Origin: Pseudacidovorax intermedius
Lineage (GTDB): Bacteria > Pseudomonadota > Gammaproteobacteria > Burkholderiales > Burkholderiaceae_C
Assembly (NCBI RefSeq): GCF_003350475.1
Contig: NZ_QQAV01000001.1
Coordinates: forward strand, 1,232,836 to 1,296,835
Direction of reading: 5' to 3'
Length of the DNA stretch: 64,000 bases
Shown: positions 35,842-46,804 of the stretch, piece by piece
Numbering within the stretch: position 1 is the stretch's first letter
How the letters are laid out: each line of letters opens with the position of its first letter
Position numbers and translations under genes: made by a program
The notes under the pieces: generated by a model
The model's database searches: none
What the model saw: only the letters and a program-made list of their open reading frames with translations
What the model was told of the DNA's origin: nothing

Positions 35842-37398
35842 TCAGCCCCGCTCGGCGGCCCAGCGCTCCCGCAGCTCCCGCTTGAGCACCTTGCCGATGG
35901 CGCTGCGCGGCAGCTCGTCGATGAAGCGCAGGCCGGCCAGACGCTGGGTCTTGCCGAGCTGCTCGTTGGCCCATTCGCGGATGGTTTCGGGCGCAGTGGT
36001 GTCGCCCGGCGTGTGCACCACGTAGGCCACCGGCGTCTCGCCCCATTGCTCCGACGGGATGCCGATGACCGAGCAGTCGGCCACGGCCGGGTGGCGGCGC
36101 AGCACGGCTTCCAGGTCGCTGGGGTAGAGGTTGAAGCCGCCGCTGATGACCATGTCCTTCTTGCGATCGAACAGCGTGAGGAAGCCGTCGGCGTCGAAGC
36201 GACCCACGTCGCCGGTGCGGATGAAGCGCTTGCCGTCCGGCGCGAACCATTCGGCCTCGCGCGTCTTGGCGGGCTGCTTGTGGTAGCCGACCATCATGCC
36301 GGCCGAATGGCCCACCACTTCGCCGGCCTCGCCCGCGGGCACCTCGCGGCCCTCGTCGTCGATCAGGCGGATGTCGCTGCCGGGTGCCGCGCAGCCGACG
36401 GTGTGCAGCTTGTCGGGATGCGCATGCGCCTCCAGGATGCAGGTGCCGCCGCCTTCGGTCATGCCGTAGAACTCGATCAGCCCGCCCGGCCAGCGGGCCA
36501 GCACGTCGGCCTTGAGTTCGGCGCGGAAGGGCGCGCTGGTGCAGAACTTGGCCTGGAAGCGCGAGAGGTCGTGCCGGTCGAAGTCCGGGTGCGCCATCAG
36601 CCGCTGGTACTGCACCGGCACCAGCATGGTGTGCGTCACGCCTTCGCGCTCGGCCAGCTGCAGGTACTGGCCCGCGTCGAACTTGGGCATCAGCCACACG
36701 CAGCCGCCGAAGGCCAGCGTGGGGAAGAACACGACCAGCGTGGTGTTGGAGTACAGCGGCGTGGACAGCAGCGTGACCGACTCCGGGCCGTAGCCGTAGA
36801 CGGCGCCGCGCTGGATGTGCGCCCAGCGCATGCCGTGGCCCTGCACGATGCCCTTGGGCTCGCCGGTGGTGCCCGAGGAATAGATGATGTTGAAGGGCGT
36901 GGCGGGCTGTACCTCGGCCGGCTGCGGCATGGCGCCTTCGGGCGCAATCCAGTCTGCCAGCGGCCGCGCGCCGGCCACCTCGCCCTGCAGTGCGATGCGC
37001 GCCGCGGCCGGCTCGCCCGCGCCGCCCATGGCCGCATCGCCGACGGCATCGACGAACACCAGGCGGGCATCCGCATCGCGCACCATGCGCGCCAGGCTGT
37101 CGGGCGCGCTGCCGGGGGCGAGCGGCGCCACCGCCACGCCGGCGCGCAGGGCGCCGAGGAAGACGCAGGCATAGTCCACCGAGGCATTGGCGCAGAGGGC
37201 GATGGCATCGCCCACGCCCAGGCCGTCGCGCTGCAGGGCGGCCGCGATGCGGTCCATGCGGGCGTCGAGCGCGGCGTAGTCGAGCCGGCCGTGCGCATCG
37301 GCCAGGGCGGGGCGGCCGGGCCGTTCGCGGGCATGCGCGCGGATGAGGTCGGACACGGTGCCGAAGGCGTGCTCGGCCACGAATTGCTGGGCGGTCAT
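35842..37398 (-). CDS. AMP-dependent acyl-CoA synthetase/ligase (class I adenylate-forming)
   Basis: 518 residues. The AMP-binding P-loop SSGTTGEPKG is at about 174-183. Later core motifs include FYGMTEGGGT, RTGDVGRFDADGFL and the C-terminal catalytic lysine in SAIGKVLKREL. It activates a carboxylic acid as acyl-AMP and transfers it to CoA. It resembles the 4-coumarate/cyclohexanecarboxylate CoA ligase group; the substrate is unknown. No beta-oxidation genes are adjacent. Stand-alone genes like this are common in Comamonadaceae. Confidence 0.88.
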   Translation of the reverse strand: MTAQQFVAEHAFGTVSDLIRAHARERPGRPALADAHGRLDYAALDARMDRIAAALQRDGLGVGDAIALCANASVDYACVFLGALRAGVAVAPLAPGSAPDSLARMVRDADARLVFVDAVGDAAMGGAGEPAAARIALQGEVAGARPLADWIAPEGAMPQPAEVQPATPFNIIYSSGTTGEPKGIVQGHGMRWAHIQRGAVYGYGPESVTLLSTPLYSNTTLVVFFPTLAFGGCVWLMPKFDAGQYLQLAEREGVTHTMLVPVQYQRLMAHPDFDRHDLSRFQAKFCTSAPFRAELKADVLARWPGGLIEFYGMTEGGGTCILEAHAHPDKLHTVGCAAPGSDIRLIDDEGREVPAGEAGEVVGHSAGMMVGYHKQPAKTREAEWFAPDGKRFIRTGDVGRFDADGFLTLFDRKKDMVISGGFNLYPSDLEAVLRRHPAVADCSVIGIPSEQWGETPVAYVVHTPGDTTAPETIREWANEQLGKTQRLAGLRFIDELPRSAIGKVLKRELRERWAAERG

Positions 37399-37501
37399 GA
37401 AGCGGTCTCCTGAGTGCGCGGCCGGCTGCGGCCGTTCTATCAGCCAGCATAGCGGCGCAGCCTTGCGCGGGCTGTCGCCTGCTTGCCCGCCAGACTGCGC
37501 T

Positions 37502-40500
37502 TCAGCTCCCCAATGGCCGCAGCAGCAAGGCCACGTCGTCCTCGGTGAACAGCAGCCGCTCGCCGCTGGCGCCGCCTTCCAGCAGGCCCTGCGACAGCGC
37601 CGCCTTGCGCGCCTGCATGGCCAGGATGCGTTCCTCGATGGTGCCTTCGGCCACCAGCTTGTAGACCATCACCTGCCGCTGCTGGCCGATGCGGTGGGCA
37701 CGCGCGGTGGCCTGGGCCTCGACGGCGGGGTTCCACCACGGGTCGTAGTGGATGACGGTGTCGGCCTCGGGCAGGTTCAGGCCCGCGCCGCCGGCCTTCA
37801 GGCTGATGAGGAACAGCGGCACGTCGCCGCGGGTGAAGCGGGCGATGGCCGCCTCGCGGTCGGTGGTCTGGCCGGTCAGCGTGGTCCAGCGCAGGCCGCG
37901 CTCGCGCAGCGCCGACTCGATCAGCGCCAGCATGCTGGTGAACTGCGAGAACAGCAGCACGCGCCGGCCTTCCTCCAGCATCTCGGGCAGCACGTCCATC
38001 AGCCATGCCAGCTTGGCCGACTGGCGCACCTGCTGCGCCGCCGGCAGCGACTTGACCAGGCGCGGGTCGCAGCACACCTGCCGCAGCTTGAGCAGCGCAT
38101 CGAGCACCTGGATCTGCGAACGCGCCAGCCCGCGCTCGGCCAGCGACTCGCGCACCTGGCGCTCGGTGGCCAGGCGGATGGTCTCGTACAGGTCGGCCTG
38201 CGGGCCTTCGAGCGTGACGGCGCTCAGGGTCTCGATCTTGTCGGGCAGCTCCTTGGCCACGTTCTGCTTGGTCCGCCGCAGCAGGAAGGGCGTGACGCGC
38301 TTGCGCAGCTGCTCCAGGCAGGTGCTGTCGCCATGCCGCTCGATGGGCGTGCGGAAGACCTCGCGGAAGCGCGCCTGGCTGCCCAGGAAGCCGGGCATGA
38401 GGAAGTGGAACAGGCTCCAGAGTTCGCCCAGGTGGTTCTCCAGCGGCGTGCCCGACAGGGCCACGCGCTGGCGCGCTTCCAGGCTGGCGGCCACCTGCGC
38501 CACCTGCGAGTCTGCGTTCTTGATTTGCTGCGCCTCGTCCAGCACCACCACGTGCCAGGCCTGCTTCTGCCAGAAGACGCGGTCGCGCGGCAGCAGCGAA
38601 TAGGGCGCGATGACCAGGTCCGTGCCGCCGAAGCCGCCGCGGCCATGGCGCTGCGGTCCGTGCCACACGGCGGTGCGCAGGGCGGGCGCGAAGCGCGCGG
38701 CCTCGCGCCGCCAGTTGCCCAGCAGGCTCAGCGGTGCCAGCACCAGGCAGGGCCTGTCCAGGCGGCCATCTTCCTTCTCGCGCAGCAGGTGCGCCAGGGT
38801 CTGCAGCGTCTTGCCCAGGCCCATGTCGTCGGCCAGGATGCCGCCGAGCCGGTGGCGGCGCAGGAACTGCAGCCAGTCCAGGCCCTGCTGCTGGTACGGA
38901 CGCAGGGCGGCCTGCAGGCCGGCCGGTGCCGGCACCGTGGGCAGCGCGGCGTCGCCGCCCAGTTGGCGCAGCAACTCTCGAAGGCGGTCCGCGCCGTCCC
39001 ACACCGCGCCGTCGTCCAGCGTGGCGCCGATGCGCAGGGCCTCCACCTGCGTCAGGCGCAGCGTCGCGGCCTGCTCCCAGTCGGGGGCGGGGCGCTCGGC
39101 CACGAGGTCGAGCAGGGCCTGCAGCCAGGGCTTGAGCGGGGCGGAGGGCAGGCGCAGCCAGCGCCCGTCGGGCTGCTCGCGCCACAGCCAGTCGGGCAGT
39201 TGGGGTCCGTCGGGGCCGTGTTCGATCTGCGCCAGCAGGCCCGGCAGCCAGGGCAGCACGTTGTGGCGCTCGCCGTCGATCTCGATGCCCAGCGACAGCT
39301 CGAACCAGGGCGAGGCGGAACGCTCGTCCGGGGCTTCGCCAGCGGGCGCGGCGTCCTCGGGCGTTCCTTCCACGATGCGCAGCGCCAGCGCCTGGGGCGG
39401 CTCGGCCAGGCCGCGCAGGGCGGGGTCGGGCTCGACACGGAAGCCGGCATTCGTCAGTGCGGCCCAGCCGCTCACGGCCCAGTCCAGCCAGCGTGCCGCC
39501 GAGGCACCGTGCCAGCGGCCGAGCGTGTCGACCGACAGGTCCAGCGCCTGCAGGCGCTGGCGCGCCCACTGCTCGGCGGCCAGGTCGCGCTGCAGCAGCA
39601 CGCGGCGCCCGTTGTGCTCGGCCAGCAACCGCGCTGGATGCTCCGGCCAGTGGCCGCGCAGGCCGCCGTAGTCGAAGTCCAGCAGTGCGACGAGCAGGCC
39701 GCGCGCGGCGCGCTCGGCCGGCGGCACCGGCCGCAGCCGCAGGCAGGGCTGGGGCTGGCCGTGCGGCCAGGGCTCGGGATGGTCGGCGCTGGCCGGGAGC
39801 GGCAGGCCCAGCCGGCGCGGCAGCAGGTCGGCCTCGGCATCGTCGAAGGCGGATTGCGGCAGCGGGCCCAGGGTGAGCAGTTGCGTCAGCTGCGCGGCCG
39901 ACAGGCCGGGCGCCTCGACCGGGCCGCATTCGCCGCTGGCGCGATCCAAGTAGAGCGGCGGCAGCACGGCATACAGCGTGCGGCCTTCCCCCGGCTCGGC
40001 CAGCACCGCCTGCAGGGCCCAGGCCGGCGCATCGCCCAGCGTGGCCGGCGCCCAGTGCCAGCCGATGGCACGCGGCGTGCCCCAGCGCAGTGGCGCGCCT
40101 TGCGGCCGGCCTTCGGCATCGGCCAGGAAGAGCTTGCCGGTGCGGGCCGCGGCCTGCAGCGCGGCGGGTGCCTCGGCGCCCTGCAGCAGGCCGCTGGCGG
40201 TGTGCAGGTAGAAGGCACCGCCGAGCCGCCCGATGTGGGCCAGGCACTCGCGGTCGGCCTCGGAGAGCCCGCCGCCGGGCAGGCCCAGCCGCACCATGGC
40301 ATCGGCATCGGGCGAGCGCAGCCGGCCCCAGCCGCCACGCTTGAGCGGCCGGGCCAGCCGCCAGGCCAGCAGCGGCCGTGCCGGCTCGCGCGGGCTGCGG
40401 CGGCTTTCCTGCAGCAGGTAAAGGGGGGGATCGCTCTCGGGCGCGGCGGGCGGGGGCGCCAGCTCGTCGAACAGGCCCATCGAGGGCGGCAGTCCCGCGG

Positions 40501-40867
40501 GTGCGGTCGGCGCTGGGGGCCGCGGCGGGGAGGGCGGCTCGGCGCCGCGCACGGTGCCGCTCTGGTAGGCGGCCTTGAGCGTCAGGGCCACCGCATGCCG
40601 GCAGCGGCTGCCGGCGGCGCAACTGCAGTCGCTGCCGAAGCTGGCGATGCGGCCGTCCTCGTCCAGCTCCAGCAGCACGCTGCATTCGTGCAACTGCCGG
40701 TCCTCGCCCTGCACCTCGCCCTCGATGCGCCATTCGCTGCGGCTGGCCGGTGCGAGCGAATGGCTGACGACCTGCTGGCGCCGGTAGGCGTCCAGGCCCC
40801 GTTGGTAGGCGGCGGCGGGCAGGTGCTGGGCGAGGGTGGCGGGGGCGATCAGGAAGGCAGCGCGCAT
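37502..40867 (-). CDS. SNF2-family DEAD/DEAH-box ATPase with SWIM zinc finger
   Basis: 1121 residues. The N-terminal SWIM zinc motif C81-S-C83, C89, H91 is clear. After a roughly 500-residue low-complexity, Pro/Leu/Ala-rich bacterial SNF2 region come the helicase motifs: Walker A DDMGLGKTLQT, Walker B VVLDEAQQIKN, and the C-terminal RecA-like part with SLKAGGAGLNL and RAHRIGQQRQV. It probably remodels protein-DNA complexes or acts in transcription or repair; a helicase activity is not implied. Its long GC-rich antisense frame is not a gene. Confidence 0.92.
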   Translation of the reverse strand: MRAAFLIAPATLAQHLPAAAYQRGLDAYRRQQVVSHSLAPASRSEWRIEGEVQGEDRQLHECSVLLELDEDGRIASFGSDCSCAAGSRCRHAVALTLKAAYQSGTVRGAEPPSPPRPPAPTAPAGLPPSMGLFDELAPPPAAPESDPPLYLLQESRRSPREPARPLLAWRLARPLKRGGWGRLRSPDADAMVRLGLPGGGLSEADRECLAHIGRLGGAFYLHTASGLLQGAEAPAALQAAARTGKLFLADAEGRPQGAPLRWGTPRAIGWHWAPATLGDAPAWALQAVLAEPGEGRTLYAVLPPLYLDRASGECGPVEAPGLSAAQLTQLLTLGPLPQSAFDDAEADLLPRRLGLPLPASADHPEPWPHGQPQPCLRLRPVPPAERAARGLLVALLDFDYGGLRGHWPEHPARLLAEHNGRRVLLQRDLAAEQWARQRLQALDLSVDTLGRWHGASAARWLDWAVSGWAALTNAGFRVEPDPALRGLAEPPQALALRIVEGTPEDAAPAGEAPDERSASPWFELSLGIEIDGERHNVLPWLPGLLAQIEHGPDGPQLPDWLWREQPDGRWLRLPSAPLKPWLQALLDLVAERPAPDWEQAATLRLTQVEALRIGATLDDGAVWDGADRLRELLRQLGGDAALPTVPAPAGLQAALRPYQQQGLDWLQFLRRHRLGGILADDMGLGKTLQTLAHLLREKEDGRLDRPCLVLAPLSLLGNWRREAARFAPALRTAVWHGPQRHGRGGFGGTDLVIAPYSLLPRDRVFWQKQAWHVVVLDEAQQIKNADSQVAQVAASLEARQRVALSGTPLENHLGELWSLFHFLMPGFLGSQARFREVFRTPIERHGDSTCLEQLRKRVTPFLLRRTKQNVAKELPDKIETLSAVTLEGPQADLYETIRLATERQVRESLAERGLARSQIQVLDALLKLRQVCCDPRLVKSLPAAQQVRQSAKLAWLMDVLPEMLEEGRRVLLFSQFTSMLALIESALRERGLRWTTLTGQTTDREAAIARFTRGDVPLFLISLKAGGAGLNLPEADTVIHYDPWWNPAVEAQATARAHRIGQQRQVMVYKLVAEGTIEERILAMQARKAALSQGLLEGGASGERLLFTEDDVALLLRPLGS

Positions 40868-40906
40868 GGGGGCCCGGAGTGTGCCCCAGATGCGTGGCGG
40901 CGCCCG

Positions 40907-41155
40907 TCAGGGCATGGACATGCCACCGCGCGGCATGGCGCCTTCACCGAAGCCCATGCCCATGCCCGGTCCAGGGCGTGGCGCGCCGCAGCCCGCCTCC
41001 GCGTCGGGGCGCGGCATCGGCGGGCCGCCGGCGGGGCGCATCATGCACTGGGCATGGGCCTGCGGTGGCGGGGGGGGCGGCAGCATGATGCAGCCGGAAA
41101 GTCCGGCGGCGAGCAGGGCGGCCCCTGCGGCGGCGAGTGGTCGGAATAAAGCCAT
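40907..41155 (-). CDS. Small proline/glycine-rich lipoprotein
   Basis: 82 residues from the ATG at 41155. The signal peptide ends at the lipobox LSGC (C22), followed by poly-proline (PPPPPPPQAH). The rest is Gly/Met/Pro-rich with two cysteines. It is probably surface- or periplasm-exposed. It lies downstream of and in the same direction as the BaeSR-like operon, 175 bases away, so it could belong to that regulon. Confidence 0.6.
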   Translation of the reverse strand: MALFRPLAAAGAALLAAGLSGCIMLPPPPPPQAHAQCMMRPAGGPPMPRPDAEAGCGAPRPGPGMGMGFGEGAMPRGGMSMP

Positions 41156-41290
41156 GTCTTGCGTCCCTTCTGGGTGTGTCGAGGAAGACATCAGTGTTGG
41201 CGCCGACCTGGGAGGCATTGCGCAGCGGGGTGGCAAAGTGCACATCCCGCCGCAGACCGACGCGCGTCCGCCACACTTGCCTGGCGCCGG

Positions 41291-41311
41291 GCACTCGGCA
41301 CTCGGCACTCG
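41291..41311 (+). repeat. Three tandem copies of a 7-bp repeat
   Basis: GCACTCG occurs three times in a row, with a fourth partial copy. It lies in the spacer between the response regulator's 3' end and the small lipoprotein gene's start. Confidence 0.7.
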
Positions 41312-41330
41312 GCACGGGACGCGCGGCCGC

Positions 41331-42025
41331 TCAGCCGCGGGGTGCGGCCGGCGCTGGAGGCGGCTCGAAGGAGAAGCCCACGCCGTAGACCGAGCGGATC
41401 CACTCGTGCTCGGGCGCCGCCTGCGACAGCTTGCGCCGCAGGTTCTTCACATGGCTGTCGATGGCGCGCTCGGTGACGTCGACATCGTCTTCATAGGCCA
41501 GCTCCAGCAGCCGTGCGCGCGAGAAGATGCGTCCCGGCTGCCGGGCCAGCACGCGCAGCAGCGAGAACTCGCGCCGCGTGAGGTTGAGCGGCTGCCCGCC
41601 CAGGGAGGCATGCCAGCAGCTCTCGTCCAGTTCCATGCCGTGCGCGGCGGCGGCCACCTCCTGCGGTGCGCGCGTGCGGCGCAGCACCGCGGCCACACGC
41701 GCCACCACCTCGCGCGGGGAGAAGGGCTTGCACACGTAGTCGTCGGCGCCGTGGGCCAGGCCCAGCAGGCGGTCGACCTCTTCGGTGCGGGCCGTGAGCA
41801 TGATCACCGGGTGCTGCGTGTGCACCCGCGCCTGCTGCAGCACGGACAGGCCGTCCAGGCCCGGCAGCATCACGTCCAGCAGCGTGAGGTCGGGCGGGGT
41901 CTCCAGCATGTGGCGCAGGGCCTCGCGGCCGTCGGCCACGTGGTCGGTCTGGTGGCCCTCGCGGCGCAGGTAGTCGCGCAGCACGTCGGCGATGTCGGTT
42001 TCGTCTTCGACGATGAGGATGCGGG

Positions 42026-42029
<4 letters not shown>
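41331..42029 (-). CDS. OmpR-family response regulator, BaeR-like
   Basis: 232 residues from the ATG at 42029. The acidic pocket EDE and phospho-acceptor D52 (TLLDVMLPGLDG) are intact, with K in CKPFSP. The winged-helix output is complete (LTRREFSLLRVLARQPGRIFSRARLL). The kinase stop overlaps its start (ATGA). Frames that extend upstream through the kinase gene are shadows. BaeR-type regulators control envelope and efflux responses. Confidence 0.93.
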
Positions 42030-43566
<1,537 letters not shown>

Positions 43567-43579
<13 letters not shown>

Positions 43580-43803
43580 TGGACGGCCGCCGGCCGGGCC
43601 GGCGGCGGAAAGGGCCAGGGCAGCTCGCCGGGCGGAGGGGCGTGCTGGACGATGGGTCCGAGGGTAAACAAATCCTGGTGGCTCGGGTGCGGATCGGCGG
43701 TGCAGGGGCTCCAGCTGAGCCATGCGCCGCTGAACACGCCGACGAGGGCGGTGACCGGGCCCAGGGCGCGATAGCCCCGGCCGGGTTGCTTCAAGAGGGA
43801 CAT
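43567..43803 (-). CDS. Small single-pass membrane protein, kinase-linked
   Basis: 78 residues from the ATG at 43803. It has one hydrophobic segment (about 14-30, ALGPVTALVGVFSGAW), then a Cys and a Pro-rich, His-containing tail (SPCTADPHPSHQD; PPPGELPWPFPPPARP). It is wedged between two overlapping genes: its start touches the stop of the degenerate kinase gene (TGATG) and its 3' end overlaps the kinase start by 13 bases. That tight packing supports a real gene. I do not recognise the family. Confidence 0.5.
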
Positions 43804-44348
43804 CAGGCTTGCTCCTTCACGGATGGTGCGAGGGGAAGTCGCAGCGTGGCCCCCATCGCGCCCCAGGCCGACGGGGCGGCATAGAGGCGGCCGCGGTGGG
43901 CATCGATGGCCTGCGCGCATTCGGCCAGCGGCCGCAGCGCGGCGTCGCGCTCGGGATGCACGGCCTGCGAGAAGCCGTGCACGCGCCGGGCCAGCACGGG
44001 TGGCTGCCGGTCTGCCGGTTCGTCCACCACCGACACGGCGGCGGTGCTGCCTTCGGCGCGTGCGTGCACACGCAGCACGCCGCCAGCGGGCGCCAGCAGT
44101 TCGGCGGCCAGCGCCAGCAGGCGGCCCAGTGCCTGCGCCAGGCCGCCCGGCGCCATGGCGACCCACAGGGCATGGGCGGGCAACTGCCAGTCGACGGACA
44201 CGCCCGGCGCCAGGCGCGGCCCGGCCGCCATGGCGGCCAGCACGGCGCGCAGGTCGGCCGTCGTGTCGCCCGGTGGCATTTCCGCGGGCAGGGGCACCGG
44301 CGCGGGTCGCCAGCCGGTGGCGTCGGTGCGGGCTCCAGCTCTCACCAT
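43803..44348 (-). CDS. Stand-alone degenerate histidine-kinase ATPase-domain protein
   Basis: 181 residues resembling only the catalytic ATPase half of a sensor kinase. The N-box-like stretch (GLAQALGRLLALAAELLAPAGG) lacks the asparagine. A VVDEPADR segment stands where G1 (DxGxG) should be. The C-terminal LAECAQAIDAHRGRLYA corresponds to the helix after G2, but the glycine-rich G2 loop is gone (DAALRPLAE). No membrane helix or phosphorylatable histidine context is seen. It is therefore probably unable to hydrolyse ATP. It heads the operon with the small membrane protein, kinase and regulator. Confidence 0.6.
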   Translation of the reverse strand: MVRAGARTDATGWRPAPVPLPAEMPPGDTTADLRAVLAAMAAGPRLAPGVSVDWQLPAHALWVAMAPGGLAQALGRLLALAAELLAPAGGVLRVHARAEGSTAAVSVVDEPADRQPPVLARRVHGFSQAVHPERDAALRPLAECAQAIDAHRGRLYAAPSAWGAMGATLRLPLAPSVKEQA

Positions 44349-44357
44349 GGCCTCCGA

Positions 44358-45506
44358 TCAGAAGTTGTGGCGGATGCCGAAGTCGTAGCCCGTGGACGAC
44401 TTGGGCAGGCCGCTGTAGCCCACGCCCACCGAGCCGTAGCCGGTGGTGGCGGCCGCCGAGAGGCTGCCCGTATAGGCGCTGTCGTTGCGGTTGCTGATGC
44501 GGGCCACGGTGGCGTAGAGCGACGTGCGCTTGGACAGGTTGTGCACGTAGCCCAGGGCCAGCTTGCGCGAGCGCGGCGCGTCGCCGTAGAGCGGCGCGAG
44601 CGATCCTTCGTCGTAGCGCACCTGGCCGTAGGAGGCGCGGATCAGGCCCGCGCCCACCGGCATGCTGGCGCCGATCAGGTAGCCGTCGTAGTTGTTGCTG
44701 AGCGAGGTCTGCAGCGTGTCGGAGCGGTCGCGCACGTTGGAGAGTTCGCCGAAGAGCTTGACCGGCCCGAAGTCGTAGGTGGCGCCCAGGTTGCTGCGGC
44801 GCACGGTGCGGGTGAGGCTGCCGCTGTCGGTCACGGTGGTCTGGCCGGAGGCCAGCGCGATGTCCAGCGGCCCATTGGCATAGCCGAAGCGCGCGCCGGT
44901 GTAGCGGCCGGCGTCGCTGGTGCCGGTGAGGCTGGTGCTGCTGTCGACGTTCTCGTGCGCCGCGTACTGCACCTGGCCGTAGAAGCCGCCCAGCGTGGCC
45001 GGCAGGAAGTAGCTCACCATGTTGCTGGCGCGCAGGTAGTTGGTCGCCAGGCCGGTGTCGGCCGAGCTCACCGCACCCATGATGTTCGCGCCCGAGCCGT
45101 TGCCGCCGAAGGGGTCGAAGATCGTGTCGTTGAGGGAGTTGGCGGTGCGGTCGCGACCCAGACGCAATTCGCCGAAGGCGCCCGACAGGCTGACCGTCGA
45201 ACGCCGCGTGAACGCGAGGCTGTTGGCACCGTCATCCGTGGACAGTGGTGCCTCCAGCCAGAAGCTGGCCGCCAGCCCGCCGCCGAGGTCTTCCACGCCC
45301 CGCAGGCCCAGGCTGCTGTTGCCATAGCCCGAGTTGCCCAGGCTGGTCCGGCTCTGGCGCGTGGTGAGGCCGGTGGTGGCGTCGGTGGCCGTGGCCGACT
45401 GGTAGCTCAGCCCCGTGTCGATGGTGCCGAAGAGTGTGACAGACGATTGGGCCGAGGCGGCCCCGGCGAGCGCGCCGCAGGCCAGGGCGACGAGGGTGTT
45501 CTTCAT
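44358..45506 (-). CDS. Outer membrane porin (Gram-negative porin superfamily)
   Basis: 382 residues from the ATG at 45506, with a signal peptide (MKNTLVALACGALAGAASAQ). The mature protein is a 16-strand trimeric porin of the betaproteobacterial OmpC-like type: it starts SSVTLFGTIDTGLSYQ and ends with the terminal aromatic residue F (YDFGIRHNF), recognised by the outer-membrane assembly machinery. It diffuses small solutes. It ends 9 bases before the pseudo-kinase gene in the same direction, so read-through is possible. Confidence 0.95.
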   Translation of the reverse strand: MKNTLVALACGALAGAASAQSSVTLFGTIDTGLSYQSATATDATTGLTTRQSRTSLGNSGYGNSSLGLRGVEDLGGGLAASFWLEAPLSTDDGANSLAFTRRSTVSLSGAFGELRLGRDRTANSLNDTIFDPFGGNGSGANIMGAVSSADTGLATNYLRASNMVSYFLPATLGGFYGQVQYAAHENVDSSTSLTGTSDAGRYTGARFGYANGPLDIALASGQTTVTDSGSLTRTVRRSNLGATYDFGPVKLFGELSNVRDRSDTLQTSLSNNYDGYLIGASMPVGAGLIRASYGQVRYDEGSLAPLYGDAPRSRKLALGYVHNLSKRTSLYATVARISNRNDSAYTGSLSAAATTGYGSVGVGYSGLPKSSTGYDFGIRHNF

Positions 45507-45665
45507 TCTTGCTCCGTTCCTTTCGAGCCACGGCCAGCCGTCGGCTGGAACCATGGACGCCGGCAGGAAACCGGCGTGGACGAATGGTCGGGGGCAAAGT
45601 CGGAGGAAATTTGAATGGACCCCGCGATGCCTCGCGCGGGCGCGGCAGGGCCTGGCGGGCCGCTG

Positions 45666-46622
45666 CTACATGCCGAGCGCGTGCGGCAGCACCGCGAGCA
45701 GCGCGCTGATGGTGAAGAAGGACAGCGCCGTCGTGGCCAGCAGCGAGGCGGCCGCCAGCGAATCCTGGCCATGCGGCTGGGCCAGGATCGGATAGATGCT
45801 CAGCATGGGCGCAGCCGCCGACAGCACCAGCGCCAGGCGCAGCGCGGGCTCCATGGGCGGCATGCCCAGCGCCTCGGCCGCCAGGAGCACGGCCAGCATC
45901 AAGGCCGGATGCAGCAGCAGCTTGCCGGCCGCGATGCGCAGCACCTGGCGGCGCATGCCCGCCAGGCCCAGTCCCACCAGTGAGCCGCCGATCACGAACA
46001 GCGACAGCGCCGCGCTGGCCTGCGCGAACAGGCCGACGGTGCGAAGCAGCGGCGCCGGCAGGCGCAGGCCGGTCAGCGCCACGGCCACGCCCGCGGCCAT
46101 GGCCCAGATCATGGGATTGCGCGCCAGGCTGTGCGCGGTGCGCCGCAGCGTGAGGCGCCAGTCGCCACGGCCATCGGCGGCATCGGCCAGCGCCATGGCC
46201 AGCGGCACCAGCAGCAGGTTCTCCACGATCATGTTCAGGCCCAGCACCAGACCGGCCGTCTGTGCGATCACCATCGACAGGATGGGGTAGCCCACGAAGC
46301 CGCTGTTGGGGCAGCTCATGCCCATGGCCATGAGCGCCGGCACCGGGCTGCCGGCCGGCGCCTGCCGCCCGGCCCACCAGCGGCCCACGAAAAGCGTGAG
46401 CAGCGAGCCGAGCGCATACAGCAGCATGTAGCGCAGGTTGAGCACATCGCCCGCCGGCCGCTGCACCAGCGCGCTGAACAGCAGGGCCGGCAGCGCCAGC
46501 CGGATGACGAAGAGGCCCAGCACCCGCATGTCGCCCCGCGCGAACAGGCCGCCGCGGGTGACCAGCCAGCCGGCGGCGATGGCGAGGTAGATGGGAACGG
46601 TGATGGAGAGGATGGCAAGCAT
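45666..46622 (-). CDS. AEC-family (auxin efflux carrier-like) transporter
   Basis: 318 residues with about ten membrane helices in two five-helix halves. Signature segments include MLAILSITVPIYLAIAAGWL and MGMSCPNSGFVGYPI, and a late TALSFFTISALLAVLPH. AEC proteins move organic acids or related metabolites. The gene is divergent from the ABC transporter cluster that starts at 46805. A link between them is not proven. Confidence 0.85.
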   Translation of the reverse strand: MLAILSITVPIYLAIAAGWLVTRGGLFARGDMRVLGLFVIRLALPALLFSALVQRPAGDVLNLRYMLLYALGSLLTLFVGRWWAGRQAPAGSPVPALMAMGMSCPNSGFVGYPILSMVIAQTAGLVLGLNMIVENLLLVPLAMALADAADGRGDWRLTLRRTAHSLARNPMIWAMAAGVAVALTGLRLPAPLLRTVGLFAQASAALSLFVIGGSLVGLGLAGMRRQVLRIAAGKLLLHPALMLAVLLAAEALGMPPMEPALRLALVLSAAAPMLSIYPILAQPHGQDSLAAASLLATTALSFFTISALLAVLPHALGM

Positions 46623-46804
46623 GGCGGGTCCGGCGAGCCCGGCACTGTAGCGAGGGCCCCGGGTGCGCGCGGGCTGCCACCCGAAAGCCCCGCGACGAGG
46701 CGCATTTCAATGTGCAAAAAATCAGTACATGAATTGCTGAAATCTGATGCCAAGGTGAACTTCACGGGTGCTATCTTTTCCTGCATCAAGACAGAGGACC
46801 CCGC

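Noticed and set aside
37343-41149. A 1268-residue open frame on the + strand opposite the SNF2 gene
   Set aside because: Composition is Gln/Ala/Arg-rich with no domain. It is the antisense shadow of a very GC-rich gene; the minus-strand gene has clear helicase motifs.
46700-46804. Possible purine riboswitch before the ABC transporter operon
   Set aside because: I could not find the conserved three-way junction core; only an imperfect inverted repeat near ATCAG and CTGAT is present.
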